Shown one piece after another: positions 1 through 8,134 of a DNA stretch of 64,000 nucleotides. Below the pieces are notes generated by a model that saw only the letters and a list, made by a program, of their open reading frames with translations, was not told the DNA's origin and did not search any database. The number at the start of each line of letters is the position of its first letter. Positions within the stretch are counted from its first letter, which is position 1. Origin of the DNA: Pseudoalteromonas umbrosa (GTDB lineage: Bacteria; Pseudomonadota; Gammaproteobacteria; Enterobacterales; Alteromonadaceae); the NCBI RefSeq assembly GCF_030125375.1, contig NZ_JASJUU010000010.1:1-64000 (forward strand). The letters run 5' to 3'. The position numbers and the translations under genes were made by a program.

Positions 1-100
1 ATAAATTGACTATATAGTCACTCATAAGAAATTGAGACTCTAAATATTTTGTTAGAACTCAATCTGTACGAGTGCCCACACAGATGATTGCTTCATATTT

Positions 101-134
101 TTAAAGAACAGTGTAACTAACTCTCGGTTAGTTA
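101..134 (-). promoter_or_regulatory. rrn antitermination signals boxB hairpin and boxA
   Basis: An 8-bp stem (114-121 with 127-134, loop TCTCG) is followed on the minus strand by TGTTCTTTAA (101-110), a near match to the boxA element TGCTCTTTAA bound by NusB/NusE. This is the classic boxB-boxA order of rRNA leaders. Confidence 0.75.
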
Positions 135-154
135 CCGCAGCCTTGCTGCGAAGT

Positions 155-190
155 GGAGCGCCATATTAACCGCTTCACTTTTAAAGTCAA
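155..190 (-). promoter_or_regulatory. Second rrn promoter in tandem
   Basis: On the minus strand, -35 TTGACT (185-190) and -10 TAATAT (163-168) have a 16-bp spacer and the GC-rich discriminator GGCGCTCC. It lies about 125 bp downstream of the first rrn promoter and directly before the leader hairpins, giving a tandem promoter arrangement. Confidence 0.75.
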
Positions 191-277
191 CTAGAAAATT
201 TAATTTTTTAATTAATCTTTCAATTTAACTTTAACCTTCACTTTAGTTTGCGTTTTCTCTCGCATCCCCCGTGTCAG

Positions 278-314
278 TGGGTGCGCATTATAGGGAGCTG
301 AGAAAATTGTGCAA
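278..314 (-). promoter_or_regulatory. rrn P1-type promoter, upstream of the pair
   Basis: On the minus strand, -35 TTGCAC (309-314) and -10 TATAAT (287-292) are separated by 16 bp. They are followed by a GC-rich discriminator GCGCACCCACTGACACGG that closely matches the E. coli rrnB P1 start region. A 16-bp spacer and a GC-rich discriminator are typical of stringently controlled rRNA promoters. The AT-rich stretch beyond 315 could act as an UP element. Confidence 0.85.
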
Positions 315-481
315 GCACTTTTTAGAGAAAACTTATAAAAATACGCTGCTCGCGCAATTATTGAGCTAAACACACTAAAAGTGTACATTAAGCATTCGAT
401 TGTAGGTTTGTTATCTCTCTGTAGAGATTTAAATCATTAAACTCTACACTAGTGCTATCTTCTTTTTAGAGTCTTAAAATC

Positions 482-1012
482 ATGTTAAGAACGTATAAAG
501 GTATCGCCCCTAAGTTATCTGAAGGGGTATATGTAGATGAAAGCGCAGTTTTAGTTGGCGATATTAGTATTGGCAAACATAGTAGTGTGTGGCCTTTAGT
601 GGCCGCGCGTGGCGATGTTAATTATATCACTATTGGTGAGCGGACCAATGTACAAGATGGCAGCGTTTTACATTTGACACGTAAAAGTCAAACAAATCCT
701 GAAGGCTACCCTTTGATCATCGGTGATGATGTGACTGTTGGCCATAAAGTTATGCTACACGGCTGCAAGCTAGGCAATCGTATCTTGGTCGGTATGGGTG
801 CGATTGTCATGGACAATGTCACCGTTGAAGATGATGTCATTATTGGTGGCGGTGCGCTAGTCCCACCTAACAAGACGCTGGAGTCTGGCTATTTATACGT
901 TGGCAGCCCAGTCAAGCAAGCTCGTAAATTAACAGATCAAGAGCTCGCTTTTTTAAAAGTCTCCGCGCAGAATTACGTAGAGCTTAAAGATGAGTATTTA
1001 GAGGAAGGTTAA
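482..1012 (+). CDS. Gamma-class carbonic anhydrase family protein (YrdA-like)
   Basis: A 176-residue left-handed beta-helix protein built from hexapeptide repeats. The gamma-carbonic-anhydrase metal ligands appear in place: His64 (SVLH), His88 and His93 (VGHKVMLHGC). The conserved RGD lies at 43-45. Family members are trimeric cytoplasmic zinc or iron proteins; many bacterial ones have weak or unproven CO2 hydratase activity, so the exact role stays open. Its 3' end overlaps the convergent DUF1488 gene by 15 bp. The gene lies just upstream of the rrn promoters in the opposite direction. No clear promoter was picked out between 340 and 480. Confidence 0.9.
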   Translation: MLRTYKGIAPKLSEGVYVDESAVLVGDISIGKHSSVWPLVAARGDVNYITIGERTNVQDGSVLHLTRKSQTNPEGYPLIIGDDVTVGHKVMLHGCKLGNRILVGMGAIVMDNVTVEDDVIIGGGALVPPNKTLESGYLYVGSPVKQARKLTDQELAFLKVSAQNYVELKDEYLEEG

Positions 1013-1237
1013 CTCTATTTCACCAGATGCCGAATAGCTTTCATCCTCTATGAGCTCTTCGGCTTGCATTTCATAATCAAACTGATGATTTCTAAAATGC
1101 ACCAAAGGTTCTTCTAGCGTTGCAGGTACCGCAATTACACATGGCACTATCATGCCAGAAACCATGGCAGTAAAGACTAATCGACTAAGAGCAACATCAT
1201 AGTGAATATCATCATTAAATAAGACCGCTTGATTCAT
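998..1237 (-). CDS. DUF1488 family protein
   Basis: A 79-residue acidic protein with no signal peptide. From memory of the family, small DUF1488 proteins commonly sit directly behind aroE in Vibrio and Alteromonadales, and here the gene starts 2 bp after the aroE stop codon, so it is very probably cotranscribed. The function is unknown. Its last codons overlap the end of the convergent carbonic anhydrase gene. Confidence 0.75.
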   Translation of the reverse strand: MNQAVLFNDDIHYDVALSRLVFTAMVSGMIVPCVIAVPATLEEPLVHFRNHQFDYEMQAEELIEDESYSASGEIELTFL

Positions 1238-1239
1238 GA

Positions 1240-2049
1240 TTATTTTACCCTTTCCAATACCGCTTCAACATTTGGAGATTTACCTCGCCACACAGTATAC
1301 GCTTCAGCAGCTTGCCCAACTAACATGCCAATACCATCAATTAGCTGACAATTTGAATTATGCGTCGCTATCCAGTTTAAAAAGCTCGTCTGCGTATCAC
1401 TATAAAACATATCGTAGCCCCAACTTGTCTGCGCCACGACATTACTTGCAATATTCGGTATGTCACCGGTGACGCTCGAGGATGTCGAGTTTATCACACC
1501 TGTGTAAGGTAAATGTGGGATTTCATTGAGTGCCACAGCCGTGACTTCACCGTAAGAGGCAAATAACGTCGCTAATTGTTGCGCTTTTGACACCGTACGA
1601 TTTGCTACTACGATGTGTTTAACACCAGCCTGCAATAATGGATATATACACCCCCTTGCTGCACCACCAGCGCCCAAGAGCAAAATGACAGCATCTTGTA
1701 ATTGCACTTGATGTCTGAGTAAATCCGATACTAGGCCAGCACCATCCGTATTATCACCTAATACTGTTCCATCATCTTGTCGCTTTAATGTATTAACAGC
1801 GCCAGCCAGTTTTGCCCGCTCAGTTAGCAGATCAGCATAATTAAATGCTTCTTCTTTGAACGGTAAAGTGACATTCGCGCCAAGTCCGCCATCTACAAAG
1901 AACGCATTGATACTATTAACAAAGCCATCTACCGGCGCCAATATAGCGGTATAGTCAATCTGCTCATTAAGTTCAGATGCAAATTGCGAATGAATCTCTG
2001 GCGATTTAGAATGCTTTATCGGGTTACCAAAAACCGCGTATTTATCCAT
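1240..2049 (-). CDS. aroE: Shikimate dehydrogenase (NADP+)
   Basis: A 269-residue enzyme that reduces 3-dehydroshikimate to shikimate in the aromatic amino acid pathway. The N-terminal substrate domain carries the SKSPEIH motif and the catalytic pair Lys65 (NVTLPFKEE) and Asp102 (GDNTDGAGL). The Rossmann nucleotide site is GAGGAARG near residue 126, with the NRT motif expected for NADP preference. In related bacteria aroE usually follows hemF directly; here two rightward genes separate them. The start codon is only 26 bp from the divergent haemoglobin start. Confidence 0.95.
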   Translation of the reverse strand: MDKYAVFGNPIKHSKSPEIHSQFASELNEQIDYTAILAPVDGFVNSINAFFVDGGLGANVTLPFKEEAFNYADLLTERAKLAGAVNTLKRQDDGTVLGDNTDGAGLVSDLLRHQVQLQDAVILLLGAGGAARGCIYPLLQAGVKHIVVANRTVSKAQQLATLFASYGEVTAVALNEIPHLPYTGVINSTSSSVTGDIPNIASNVVAQTSWGYDMFYSDTQTSFLNWIATHNSNCQLIDGIGMLVGQAAEAYTVWRGKSPNVEAVLERVK

Positions 2050-2075
2050 TTTTAGCCTAACAATAGTGATAGTGA

Positions 2076-2537
2076 ATGAAGCAGTTAATTAAACGTATCT
2101 TTAATAAAGATGCAAGTGAAGATCCTAAGACATCGCAAAATCATCATGCACCTAACCCCGAGCGCACGCCCTATGAATTAATTGGTGGTGAAAAAGGGGC
2201 GCTCGCTTTAGCAAACCGTTTTTATGATGTTATGGAAAGCGATCCCTATGCAAAACCACTTTACGACATGCACCCACTGCCACTTGATAGGATCCGTCAG
2301 GTATTTTTTGAATTCTTGTCTGGTTGGTTGGGTGGTCCTGACTTATTTGTCGAAAAGTATGGTCATCCGCGTCTGAGAATGCGCCACATGCCTTTTACTA
2401 TCAACCAAGACCTGCGTGACCAATGGATGTATTGCATGGATAAAGCATTAGATGCTGAGATTGATAACCCACTACTGCGTGAAGGCTTAAGAAAGTCGCT
2501 GGCACAATTAGCGACACATATGATTAACCAAGACTAG
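2076..2537 (+). CDS. Group II truncated haemoglobin
   Basis: A 153-residue protein with a roughly 30-residue polar N-terminal extension before the 2-on-2 globin fold. The group II signature is clear: YELIGGE, FYDVME, FLSGWLGGP, then GHPRLRMRHMPF with His104 as the likely proximal haem ligand, and Trp117 (RDQWMYC) at the G8 position typical of groups II and III. Roles in the family include oxygen or nitric oxide binding and redox protection. It lies about 100 bp upstream of a haem-motif chemoreceptor in the same direction. No strong ribosome-binding site is visible. Confidence 0.9.
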   Translation: MKQLIKRIFNKDASEDPKTSQNHHAPNPERTPYELIGGEKGALALANRFYDVMESDPYAKPLYDMHPLPLDRIRQVFFEFLSGWLGGPDLFVEKYGHPRLRMRHMPFTINQDLRDQWMYCMDKALDAEIDNPLLREGLRKSLAQLATHMINQD

Positions 2538-2640
2538 TGTGCTATTTGTAATTTTGCATTAGCGAAGTCACTTTTGCGCTGAGTCAAATGGTACAGGATT
2601 ATTCACACGCATAATGGATGCTTAATTTCTATTAGGTGCG

Positions 2641-4248
2641 ATGCGTGTGAAGTCTATTCAACATAAAATATATGCCCTGCTCGCCGTTACTGGTGTATTG
2701 GTACTCATAGCCAGTATCTTGAGCAATAGTAGTCAACAAAAAAACCTCGCCGAGCAAACTGTCGAAACCAATATTCGATTACTGGCCGATAATTACTTCG
2801 ACTCTATCAATACCATGATGCTCACCGGCACTATGTCTAATCGACATATTCTCGGGGAAAAGCTTCGTAACCATGACAATATTGAAGATGCTCACATCGT
2901 CCGTGGTGCTCAAGTCAATAAACTTTACGGCCAAGGAAATACCAACGAATCCCCACAAACGGATGCTGAACATGCGGCACTCAGAGGTGAAGAGCTCTTA
3001 GTCATCGAGCAACGCGGTGATGAGCGAGTTATGACTTACCTAAAACCCATGGTTGCCAGTGCTGATTACAAAGGCACAAATTGCTTAGGTTGCCATCAAG
3101 CGCAAGAAGGTGATGTGTTAGGTGCAGTCAAAATCAGCTACTCTCTGAGCGATATCGATAATACTGTCGATACCAATACCATATTTAGTACCGCACTACT
3201 AAGTACCATCTTTGCCACTGCGTTCATCATTTTAGGTGTCTTATTCCGCAAACTATTTATCGTTCGCTTAAAAAGGCTTGGTAAAACCATGCGCCTTGCT
3301 ACGTCCAACCAAGATTTAAGCTTACGTATTGAAGATGATATAGATGATGAGCTAGGCCGCCTTGCTACTAACTTCAATAAAATGATGGCAGCCTTTAAAG
3401 ATAGTATCGCCGAGGTGTCCCGTTCATCAAAAATCCTGATCCACTCTGCGGAGCATATATACACCGCTGCAGAAACCACAGAAGAAGCAATACAAGCGCA
3501 AAAACAAGGGACAGATTCGGTCGCTGCCGCAATCAATGAACTAGAGAGTTCATCCAGTGAAGTAAAAAATACCACCCACTTTGCCTCTGAAAAGTCTGAC
3601 AGTAGCAATCACCTTGCGGAGCAAAGTATGTCGATTGCCCACACCACAGAGCAAAGTATCAATCAATTAGCCGATGATATTCGAGATGCGGCTAATCAAG
3701 TCAGTCAACTGCAAACACAAACTCTTGCCGTTGGCAAAGTGCTAGAGGTGATAAGCAGTATTGCAGAGCAAACGAATTTGCTGGCGCTGAATGCTGCTAT
3801 AGAAGCCGCACGCGCAGGAGAAGCTGGCAGAGGGTTTGCTGTGGTTGCCGATGAAGTGAGGACTCTGGCAACCCGTACTCATGACTCTACTGATGAGATA
3901 CGCCGCACCATAGATAAATTACAACAAGAAGCACAACAAACCGTCAGCGCAATGACGGCTTCCTGTGCTGAAGCGGATGATCGCGCACAGCAAGTGCAAC
4001 AGGTTGCTCAGGCGTTAAAGGATATTTCATCTCAAATGCATGAAATCAATGCACTCAATGTGCAAATTGCCGATGCCACGGAGCAACAAAATCAAGCTGC
4101 TGAAGAGATCAACCAAAGTGTCGTCGCCATTCGTGATAATGCCGAGCAATCATTGGAGGATGCCCACGGTAGTAAACGAGTCAGCGAAGAACTACTCGAG
4201 CTAGCACGCTCTTTAGACGAGCAGGTGCGAGGATTCACATTAGACTAA
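2641..4248 (+). CDS. Methyl-accepting chemotaxis protein with periplasmic CxxCH haem motif
   Basis: A 535-residue chemoreceptor. Membrane segment 1 is at about 11-26. A periplasmic sensor region follows (about 27-181) with a c-type haem attachment motif C148-L-G-C151-H152. Membrane segment 2 is at about 182-202, then a HAMP domain (203-257) and a long coiled-coil signalling domain with the conserved tip EQTNLLALNAAIEAARAGEA near 376-395. The haem motif suggests sensing of redox state or a gas such as O2 or NO, which fits the adjacent haemoglobin gene. The ligand is inference. Start ATG follows AGGTG. No C-terminal CheR-docking pentapeptide is seen. Confidence 0.92.
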   Translation: MRVKSIQHKIYALLAVTGVLVLIASILSNSSQQKNLAEQTVETNIRLLADNYFDSINTMMLTGTMSNRHILGEKLRNHDNIEDAHIVRGAQVNKLYGQGNTNESPQTDAEHAALRGEELLVIEQRGDERVMTYLKPMVASADYKGTNCLGCHQAQEGDVLGAVKISYSLSDIDNTVDTNTIFSTALLSTIFATAFIILGVLFRKLFIVRLKRLGKTMRLATSNQDLSLRIEDDIDDELGRLATNFNKMMAAFKDSIAEVSRSSKILIHSAEHIYTAAETTEEAIQAQKQGTDSVAAAINELESSSSEVKNTTHFASEKSDSSNHLAEQSMSIAHTTEQSINQLADDIRDAANQVSQLQTQTLAVGKVLEVISSIAEQTNLLALNAAIEAARAGEAGRGFAVVADEVRTLATRTHDSTDEIRRTIDKLQQEAQQTVSAMTASCAEADDRAQQVQQVAQALKDISSQMHEINALNVQIADATEQQNQAAEEINQSVVAIRDNAEQSLEDAHGSKRVSEELLELARSLDEQVRGFTLD

Positions 4249-4253
4249 CCAAT

Positions 4254-4280
4254 AAAAAAGGAGCATCATGCTCCTTTTTT
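4254..4280. terminator. Bidirectional intrinsic terminator between MCP and hemF
   Basis: AAAAAAGGAGCAT / ATGCTCCTTTTTT inverted repeat with A and T tracts on both sides, lying between two convergent genes. Confidence 0.85.
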
Positions 4281-4310
4281 AATAACTCAATCTTTGATAG
4301 CTCAACCAAT

Positions 4311-5237
4311 TTATGAGAGCGAGTCTATATTCAACCAATCTTGTGGTTTTAAGAAATGCTCATATAACTTTGCTTCATTAGAGCCAGACTCTGGGGTGAA
4401 GTCATACTCCCATCTAGCTAATGGCGGCATCGACATCAAAATGGACTCCGTACGACCACCACTTTGCAAACCAAATAGTGTGCCTCTGTCCCATACTAAA
4501 TTGAATTCAACATAGCGACCTCGACGATAAAGCTGAAATTCGCGCTCTTGCTCAGTCACCGGGGAAGCCTTCCTGCGCTCAATGATGGGAACATAAGCAG
4601 GCAAAAAGCCTTCGCCAACGGCTTGCATAAAGGCAAAGCTCTTATCAAAGCCCCATTCATTCAGATCATCAAAAAATAATCCACCTACGCCACGGGTCTC
4701 ATCACGGTGTTTTAAGTAAAAATAATCATCACACCACTTTTTATACCGCGGATACACGTCATCACCAAATGGGTCACATAGGTCTTTTGCGACTTGGTGC
4801 CAGTGCTTAACGTCTTCCAAATACGGATAAAACGGCGTTAGATCAAAACCACCGCCAAACCACCAAATTGGCTCCTCGCCTTCTTTTTCGGCAATGAAAA
4901 AACGTACATTGGCGTGACTGGTAGGTATATGTGGATTTTTTGGGTGAATAACCAAAGAGACACCACAAGCATGAAAACTTCGCCCTGCTAATTCTGGTCG
5001 ATGCGCTGTTGCTGATGCAGGCATTGACGCGCCAAAAACATGAGAATAATTGACACCCCCTTGCTCAATGACATCACCACCTCTAAGCACACGCGTTCGA
5101 CCGCCGCCGCCTTCTGCACGCTCCCACTTATCTTCCACAAATTTACCACTGCCGTCAGCTTGCTCTAAGCCCGCACAGATAGCATCTTGCAGCTGCAGTA
5201 AGAATTCCTTGACCGTCTCTAAATTGACTTTGCTCAC
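4311..5237 (-). CDS. hemF: Oxygen-dependent coproporphyrinogen III oxidase
   Basis: A 308-residue cytoplasmic enzyme, usual length for the family, that oxidatively decarboxylates coproporphyrinogen III to protoporphyrinogen IX in haem synthesis. Diagnostic blocks: SLVIHPKNPHIPTSHANVRF, the WWFGGGFDLTPFYP motif, and the C-terminal RRGRYVEFNLVWDRGTLFGL and RTESILMSMPP segments. It starts 4 bp after the tsaC stop codon, so it is part of the yrdD-tsaC-hemF operon. Its product, haem, is the cofactor of the two neighbouring rightward genes. Confidence 0.97.
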   Translation of the reverse strand: MSKVNLETVKEFLLQLQDAICAGLEQADGSGKFVEDKWERAEGGGGRTRVLRGGDVIEQGGVNYSHVFGASMPASATAHRPELAGRSFHACGVSLVIHPKNPHIPTSHANVRFFIAEKEGEEPIWWFGGGFDLTPFYPYLEDVKHWHQVAKDLCDPFGDDVYPRYKKWCDDYFYLKHRDETRGVGGLFFDDLNEWGFDKSFAFMQAVGEGFLPAYVPIIERRKASPVTEQEREFQLYRRGRYVEFNLVWDRGTLFGLQSGGRTESILMSMPPLARWEYDFTPESGSNEAKLYEHFLKPQDWLNIDSLS

Positions 5238-5241
5238 GCAC

Positions 5242-5817
5242 TTAGCTCCTAAATACTTTGCCTGTCATGGCATCACGGATTTGGCTTGGTGCAGTGCGAC
5301 CACCTAATTCACCCGCTTGATAAAAGCCAACACGTTCATTAAACATAGCTTTGGCTTCATCAATGGTCATTGCAGGCTCTTCACCACTGAAGTTAGCACT
5401 GGTCGATACGAGTGGCTTACCAAATGTCTTACACAGTTGTTTCACAACAGGGTGATCGGTCACTCGAACCGCAATACTCGAATGCTCACCCGTTAGCCAT
5501 TTTGGTGTAGTCGATTTTGCAGGTAGAACCCAGGTGACCGGTCCTGGCCATGCTGAAAAGATCTCTGCACGCTTATCCATTGGGATTTTTGCGTCATCGA
5601 CATAGTCTAAGCACTGGGCAAAATTGTCAGCAATCAGGATCAGGCCTTTTTCAATTGGGCGCTCTTTTAACGCTAAAAGTTTATGTACCGCGCTTTCGCT
5701 ATCCGGATCGCACCCCAAACCAAAAATGGCTTCTGTGGGATAACAGATCAACTCACCTTGCTGCAATGCGTCAATCGCAGATTGCGGCTTAGCTGTTTGA
5801 TTTTCATTGTGACTCAT
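5242..5817 (-). CDS. tsaC: L-threonylcarbamoyladenylate synthase
   Basis: A 191-residue YrdC-domain protein that makes threonylcarbamoyl-AMP from threonine, bicarbonate and ATP for the t6A37 modification of ANN-decoding tRNAs. Motifs: LICYPTEAIFGLGCDPDS, KERPIEKGLILIA, WPGPVTWVLP, and VSTSANFSG near the C-terminus. Start chosen at ATG 5817 because GAGG lies 8 bp upstream; an upstream in-frame TTG lacks a site. The start lies 14 bp inside the preceding yrdD gene, implying translational coupling. Confidence 0.93.
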   Translation of the reverse strand: MSHNENQTAKPQSAIDALQQGELICYPTEAIFGLGCDPDSESAVHKLLALKERPIEKGLILIADNFAQCLDYVDDAKIPMDKRAEIFSAWPGPVTWVLPAKSTTPKWLTGEHSSIAVRVTDHPVVKQLCKTFGKPLVSTSANFSGEEPAMTIDEAKAMFNERVGFYQAGELGGRTAPSQIRDAMTGKVFRS

Positions 5818-6382
5818 AGGGATCCTCAATCATATGCTGACAAGCTTTTTGCGGACATTGTAGCATAGCTTTTCCAGCCCGCTTTTTTTGTACCATCACA
5901 GGCCAATCGCACTGCTCACACTGATGTGCTACGGGATATTGATTCAAGCTATATTTGCATTTAGGATAAGCATCGCACGCATAAAAAAACTTGCCGTACT
6001 TGTTCTGTCTTTTCTGAAGGTGCCCTTTATGACATTTAGGGCACTGAGGAAGCGTATCAGCTTGCTCCTCTTCTTCATGCACAATGAAGTCGCATTCTGG
6101 ATAACCGGTACACCCTATAAACATGCCATATCGACCATTTCTGATCACCAATGCTCGGCCACATTCTGGGCAAGGTGCATCATCTAATACTTTGATTTCG
6201 TTGCTCTCATGATGAGCAAAAGCGCGCATATAATCGCATGTTGGGTAATTGGCACAGCCGAGAAATGCCCCATTTTTAGAGTGCTTGACCACCAGCTCTG
6301 AACCACATTTTGGGCAGATCTCATATTCTTTTTCTAATGCATGTTTATCTGCATTAAAAAGAGAGTGATCAATTTTGCTCAT
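5804..6382 (-). CDS. Topoisomerase I-type zinc-finger protein (YrdD-like)
   Basis: A 192-residue protein made of four four-cysteine zinc ribbons of the type found at the C-terminus of DNA topoisomerase I: CPKCG...GCANYPTC, CPECG...GCTGYPEC, CPKC...ACDAYPKC and CEQC...CPQKAC. It has no topoisomerase catalytic domain. In gammaproteobacteria such genes sit beside tsaC and smg, as here; the function is not established. Start set at ATG 6382, 8 bp after GAAGG; an upstream ATG has no ribosome-binding site. Confidence 0.85.
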   Translation of the reverse strand: MSKIDHSLFNADKHALEKEYEICPKCGSELVVKHSKNGAFLGCANYPTCDYMRAFAHHESNEIKVLDDAPCPECGRALVIRNGRYGMFIGCTGYPECDFIVHEEEEQADTLPQCPKCHKGHLQKRQNKYGKFFYACDAYPKCKYSLNQYPVAHQCEQCDWPVMVQKKRAGKAMLQCPQKACQHMIEDPYESQ

Positions 6383-6552
6383 TTTTTTACCTTCACTGTG
6401 CATGCTTTGCGCTATTTTACTGCGTGTATCAATATAAGGACAATAAAATTACACATATATTAGTTAAGATAGGCGTATTTGAAAGAATTAGAAAAACTGA
6501 GGACATGAATTTGCTACGGCACTTTGATAGTTCAAATATGCCGCAGGCATTG

Positions 6553-7026
6553 TTAGTGTAGTAACCCTGATGGTTGCTCGAAGATTAAATCTTCCATTTG
6601 TGCGTAGGCATGCTCTTTTCCAGGTACATTAAATAGCACCATTAAAATCACCCATTTCAAATCATCCAAACAAATAGATGATTTCTCGAGTGCCAGCATA
6701 CGGTCAACGACCATTTCTCTGGTCGTGCTATCGATCACGCCTATTTGCTCAACAAACATTAAAAAACCTCGGCATTCTACATCGAGTACTCGACATTCTT
6801 CAGCCGTATAAATGCGTATCGCTGAGTCTGGTTTTGCGTTTAAGTAAGGAAATTCGTCACTGTGTTGAAGATCTGCTAGTTGCTCTAACCAATCCAAGGC
6901 TTTATATATTTCTGATTGATCAAAGCCTGCGCCAACTAACTCATCTGTTAACTGATTTTGCTCTACGAAGATATCCGCTTCGCTGTGAATATAGTTCTCA
7001 AATAAATACATCAGGATATCAAACAT
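6553..7026 (-). CDS. smg: Smg family protein (DUF494)
   Basis: A 157-residue acidic protein, usual length for Smg. Opening MFDILMYLFENYIHSE and the block VILMVLFNVPGKEHAYAQMEDL are typical of the family. The conserved position directly after dprA, here with a 2-bp gap, supports the name. Molecular function is unknown. The 170-bp gap to yrdD downstream could hold the yrdD promoter. Confidence 0.9.
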   Translation of the reverse strand: MFDILMYLFENYIHSEADIFVEQNQLTDELVGAGFDQSEIYKALDWLEQLADLQHSDEFPYLNAKPDSAIRIYTAEECRVLDVECRGFLMFVEQIGVIDSTTREMVVDRMLALEKSSICLDDLKWVILMVLFNVPGKEHAYAQMEDLIFEQPSGLLH

Positions 7027-7028
7027 AT

Positions 7029-8108
7029 TTAACCCCTCGCTAATTTGATGTAGCCGTTTAATACACGTTCTACTTTGTCTTCAAGCTCTAAGTCCAATAG
7101 TCTGGCAAGTACCTGCTCTACTGGCCACTGGGTCCTCTGTGCTAAGGTATCAACGTCAGTTACCTCATAACCGAGATTTTGCAAAACGAGGCAAGCCTCC
7201 TGTTTTTTCTCACTTTCTATAATATATAGACTGTTTTCGGGTAAAAAGCTCACCTCTTCGATAATATCGCTGACATTTTCAGTCAGCTTTGCGCCCTGCT
7301 TTATTAAAAAGTGGCATCCCTCGGATAAACTGTGGCGAATGGAACCAGGAATAGCAAATACCTCTTTATTTTGCTCAATGGCATAACGCGCAGTGACCAG
7401 TGAACCACTTTTAATCTCAGCTTCAACCAATAACACGCCCAAAGAGAGTCCTGATATAATTCGATTGCGTCTTGGAAAATTAGTTCCATGGGGTTTAGTA
7501 CCGGGCAAAAACTCACTGACTATCAAGCCTTGTTCAACAATGCGCCAATACAGCTCGTCATGACGCTTTGGATAAATCACATCTGCACCTGTGCCCAACA
7601 CCGCGATAGTCCCCCGCACACTATCCAGTGCACCACGGTGAGCAGCGCCATCTATACCTCTTGCCATACCAGAGGTAATAACAAAATTGGCTGCTCCCAA
7701 TTGCTTAGCAAAATCATACGCATTGTCCACCCCTAACCGAGATGCACTGCGACTACCGACAATGGCAACTTGAGGTTGATGCAGCAGTTCGCTGTTGCCG
7801 CGGCAAAATAATAACCAAGGCGGGCTACAAATATGTTTTAGTGACTCAGGGTAATGGGAATCAAAGTAATGGATAATATGAATTTTTGAAGATAAACACT
7901 GGGTAAGGATACGATCCACTTTGCGCCAATCTATGGTGACCAGTTGCTGCGCTATGTGGTCACTCAGACCCAGCTGACAAAGTGCAGGTTGAGAAAAAAT
8001 AAAAAGTTCCGATAATTCTATCTTTTGTTTTAACGCCAAGATGGTGCTCACACCAATGCCACGACAAAGGTATAAGGCCACTGCTTCTCTCAATGATAAA
8101 TGTGCCAT
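7029..8108 (-). CDS. dprA: DNA-processing protein DprA (Smf)
   Basis: A 359-residue protein that loads RecA on incoming single-stranded DNA in natural transformation and is widespread also in bacteria not known to be competent. It has an N-terminal HhH-like region, a Rossmann-like DprA core (AIVGSRSASRLG, TSGMARGIDGAAHRGAL, PLG-type loop replaced by the FPRRNRIISGLS block) and a C-terminal winged-helix-like DML1 domain. Start ATG 8108 follows a strong AAGGAGG; an upstream TTG is rejected. It is 26 bp after the LysM gene. Confidence 0.95.
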   Translation of the reverse strand: MAHLSLREAVALYLCRGIGVSTILALKQKIELSELFIFSQPALCQLGLSDHIAQQLVTIDWRKVDRILTQCLSSKIHIIHYFDSHYPESLKHICSPPWLLFCRGNSELLHQPQVAIVGSRSASRLGVDNAYDFAKQLGAANFVITSGMARGIDGAAHRGALDSVRGTIAVLGTGADVIYPKRHDELYWRIVEQGLIVSEFLPGTKPHGTNFPRRNRIISGLSLGVLLVEAEIKSGSLVTARYAIEQNKEVFAIPGSIRHSLSEGCHFLIKQGAKLTENVSDIIEEVSFLPENSLYIIESEKKQEACLVLQNLGYEVTDVDTLAQRTQWPVEQVLARLLDLELEDKVERVLNGYIKLARG

Positions 8109-8134
8109 GCTCCCTCCTTGAAGCAATATTTATG

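Larger units (their letters stand above)
1..280 (-). other. 16S rRNA operon leader (rRNA gene itself lies left of the window)
   Basis: Read on the minus strand, this stretch closely follows the E. coli 16S leader: hairpins, boxB, boxA, then the block CAATCATCTGTGTGGGCACT followed by a GTCTCAA...GAGTGA segment, which in E. coli precedes the mature 16S 5' end. Two rrn-type promoters lie upstream of it. The mature 16S gene should therefore begin a short distance left of base 1. No protein-coding ORF is seen here. The identification rests on remembered similarity to the E. coli leader and was not checked by alignment. Confidence 0.8.

Noticed and set aside
1236..1472. 78-residue plus-strand ORF inside aroE
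   Set aside because: Antisense to conserved aroE codons, no supporting motif.
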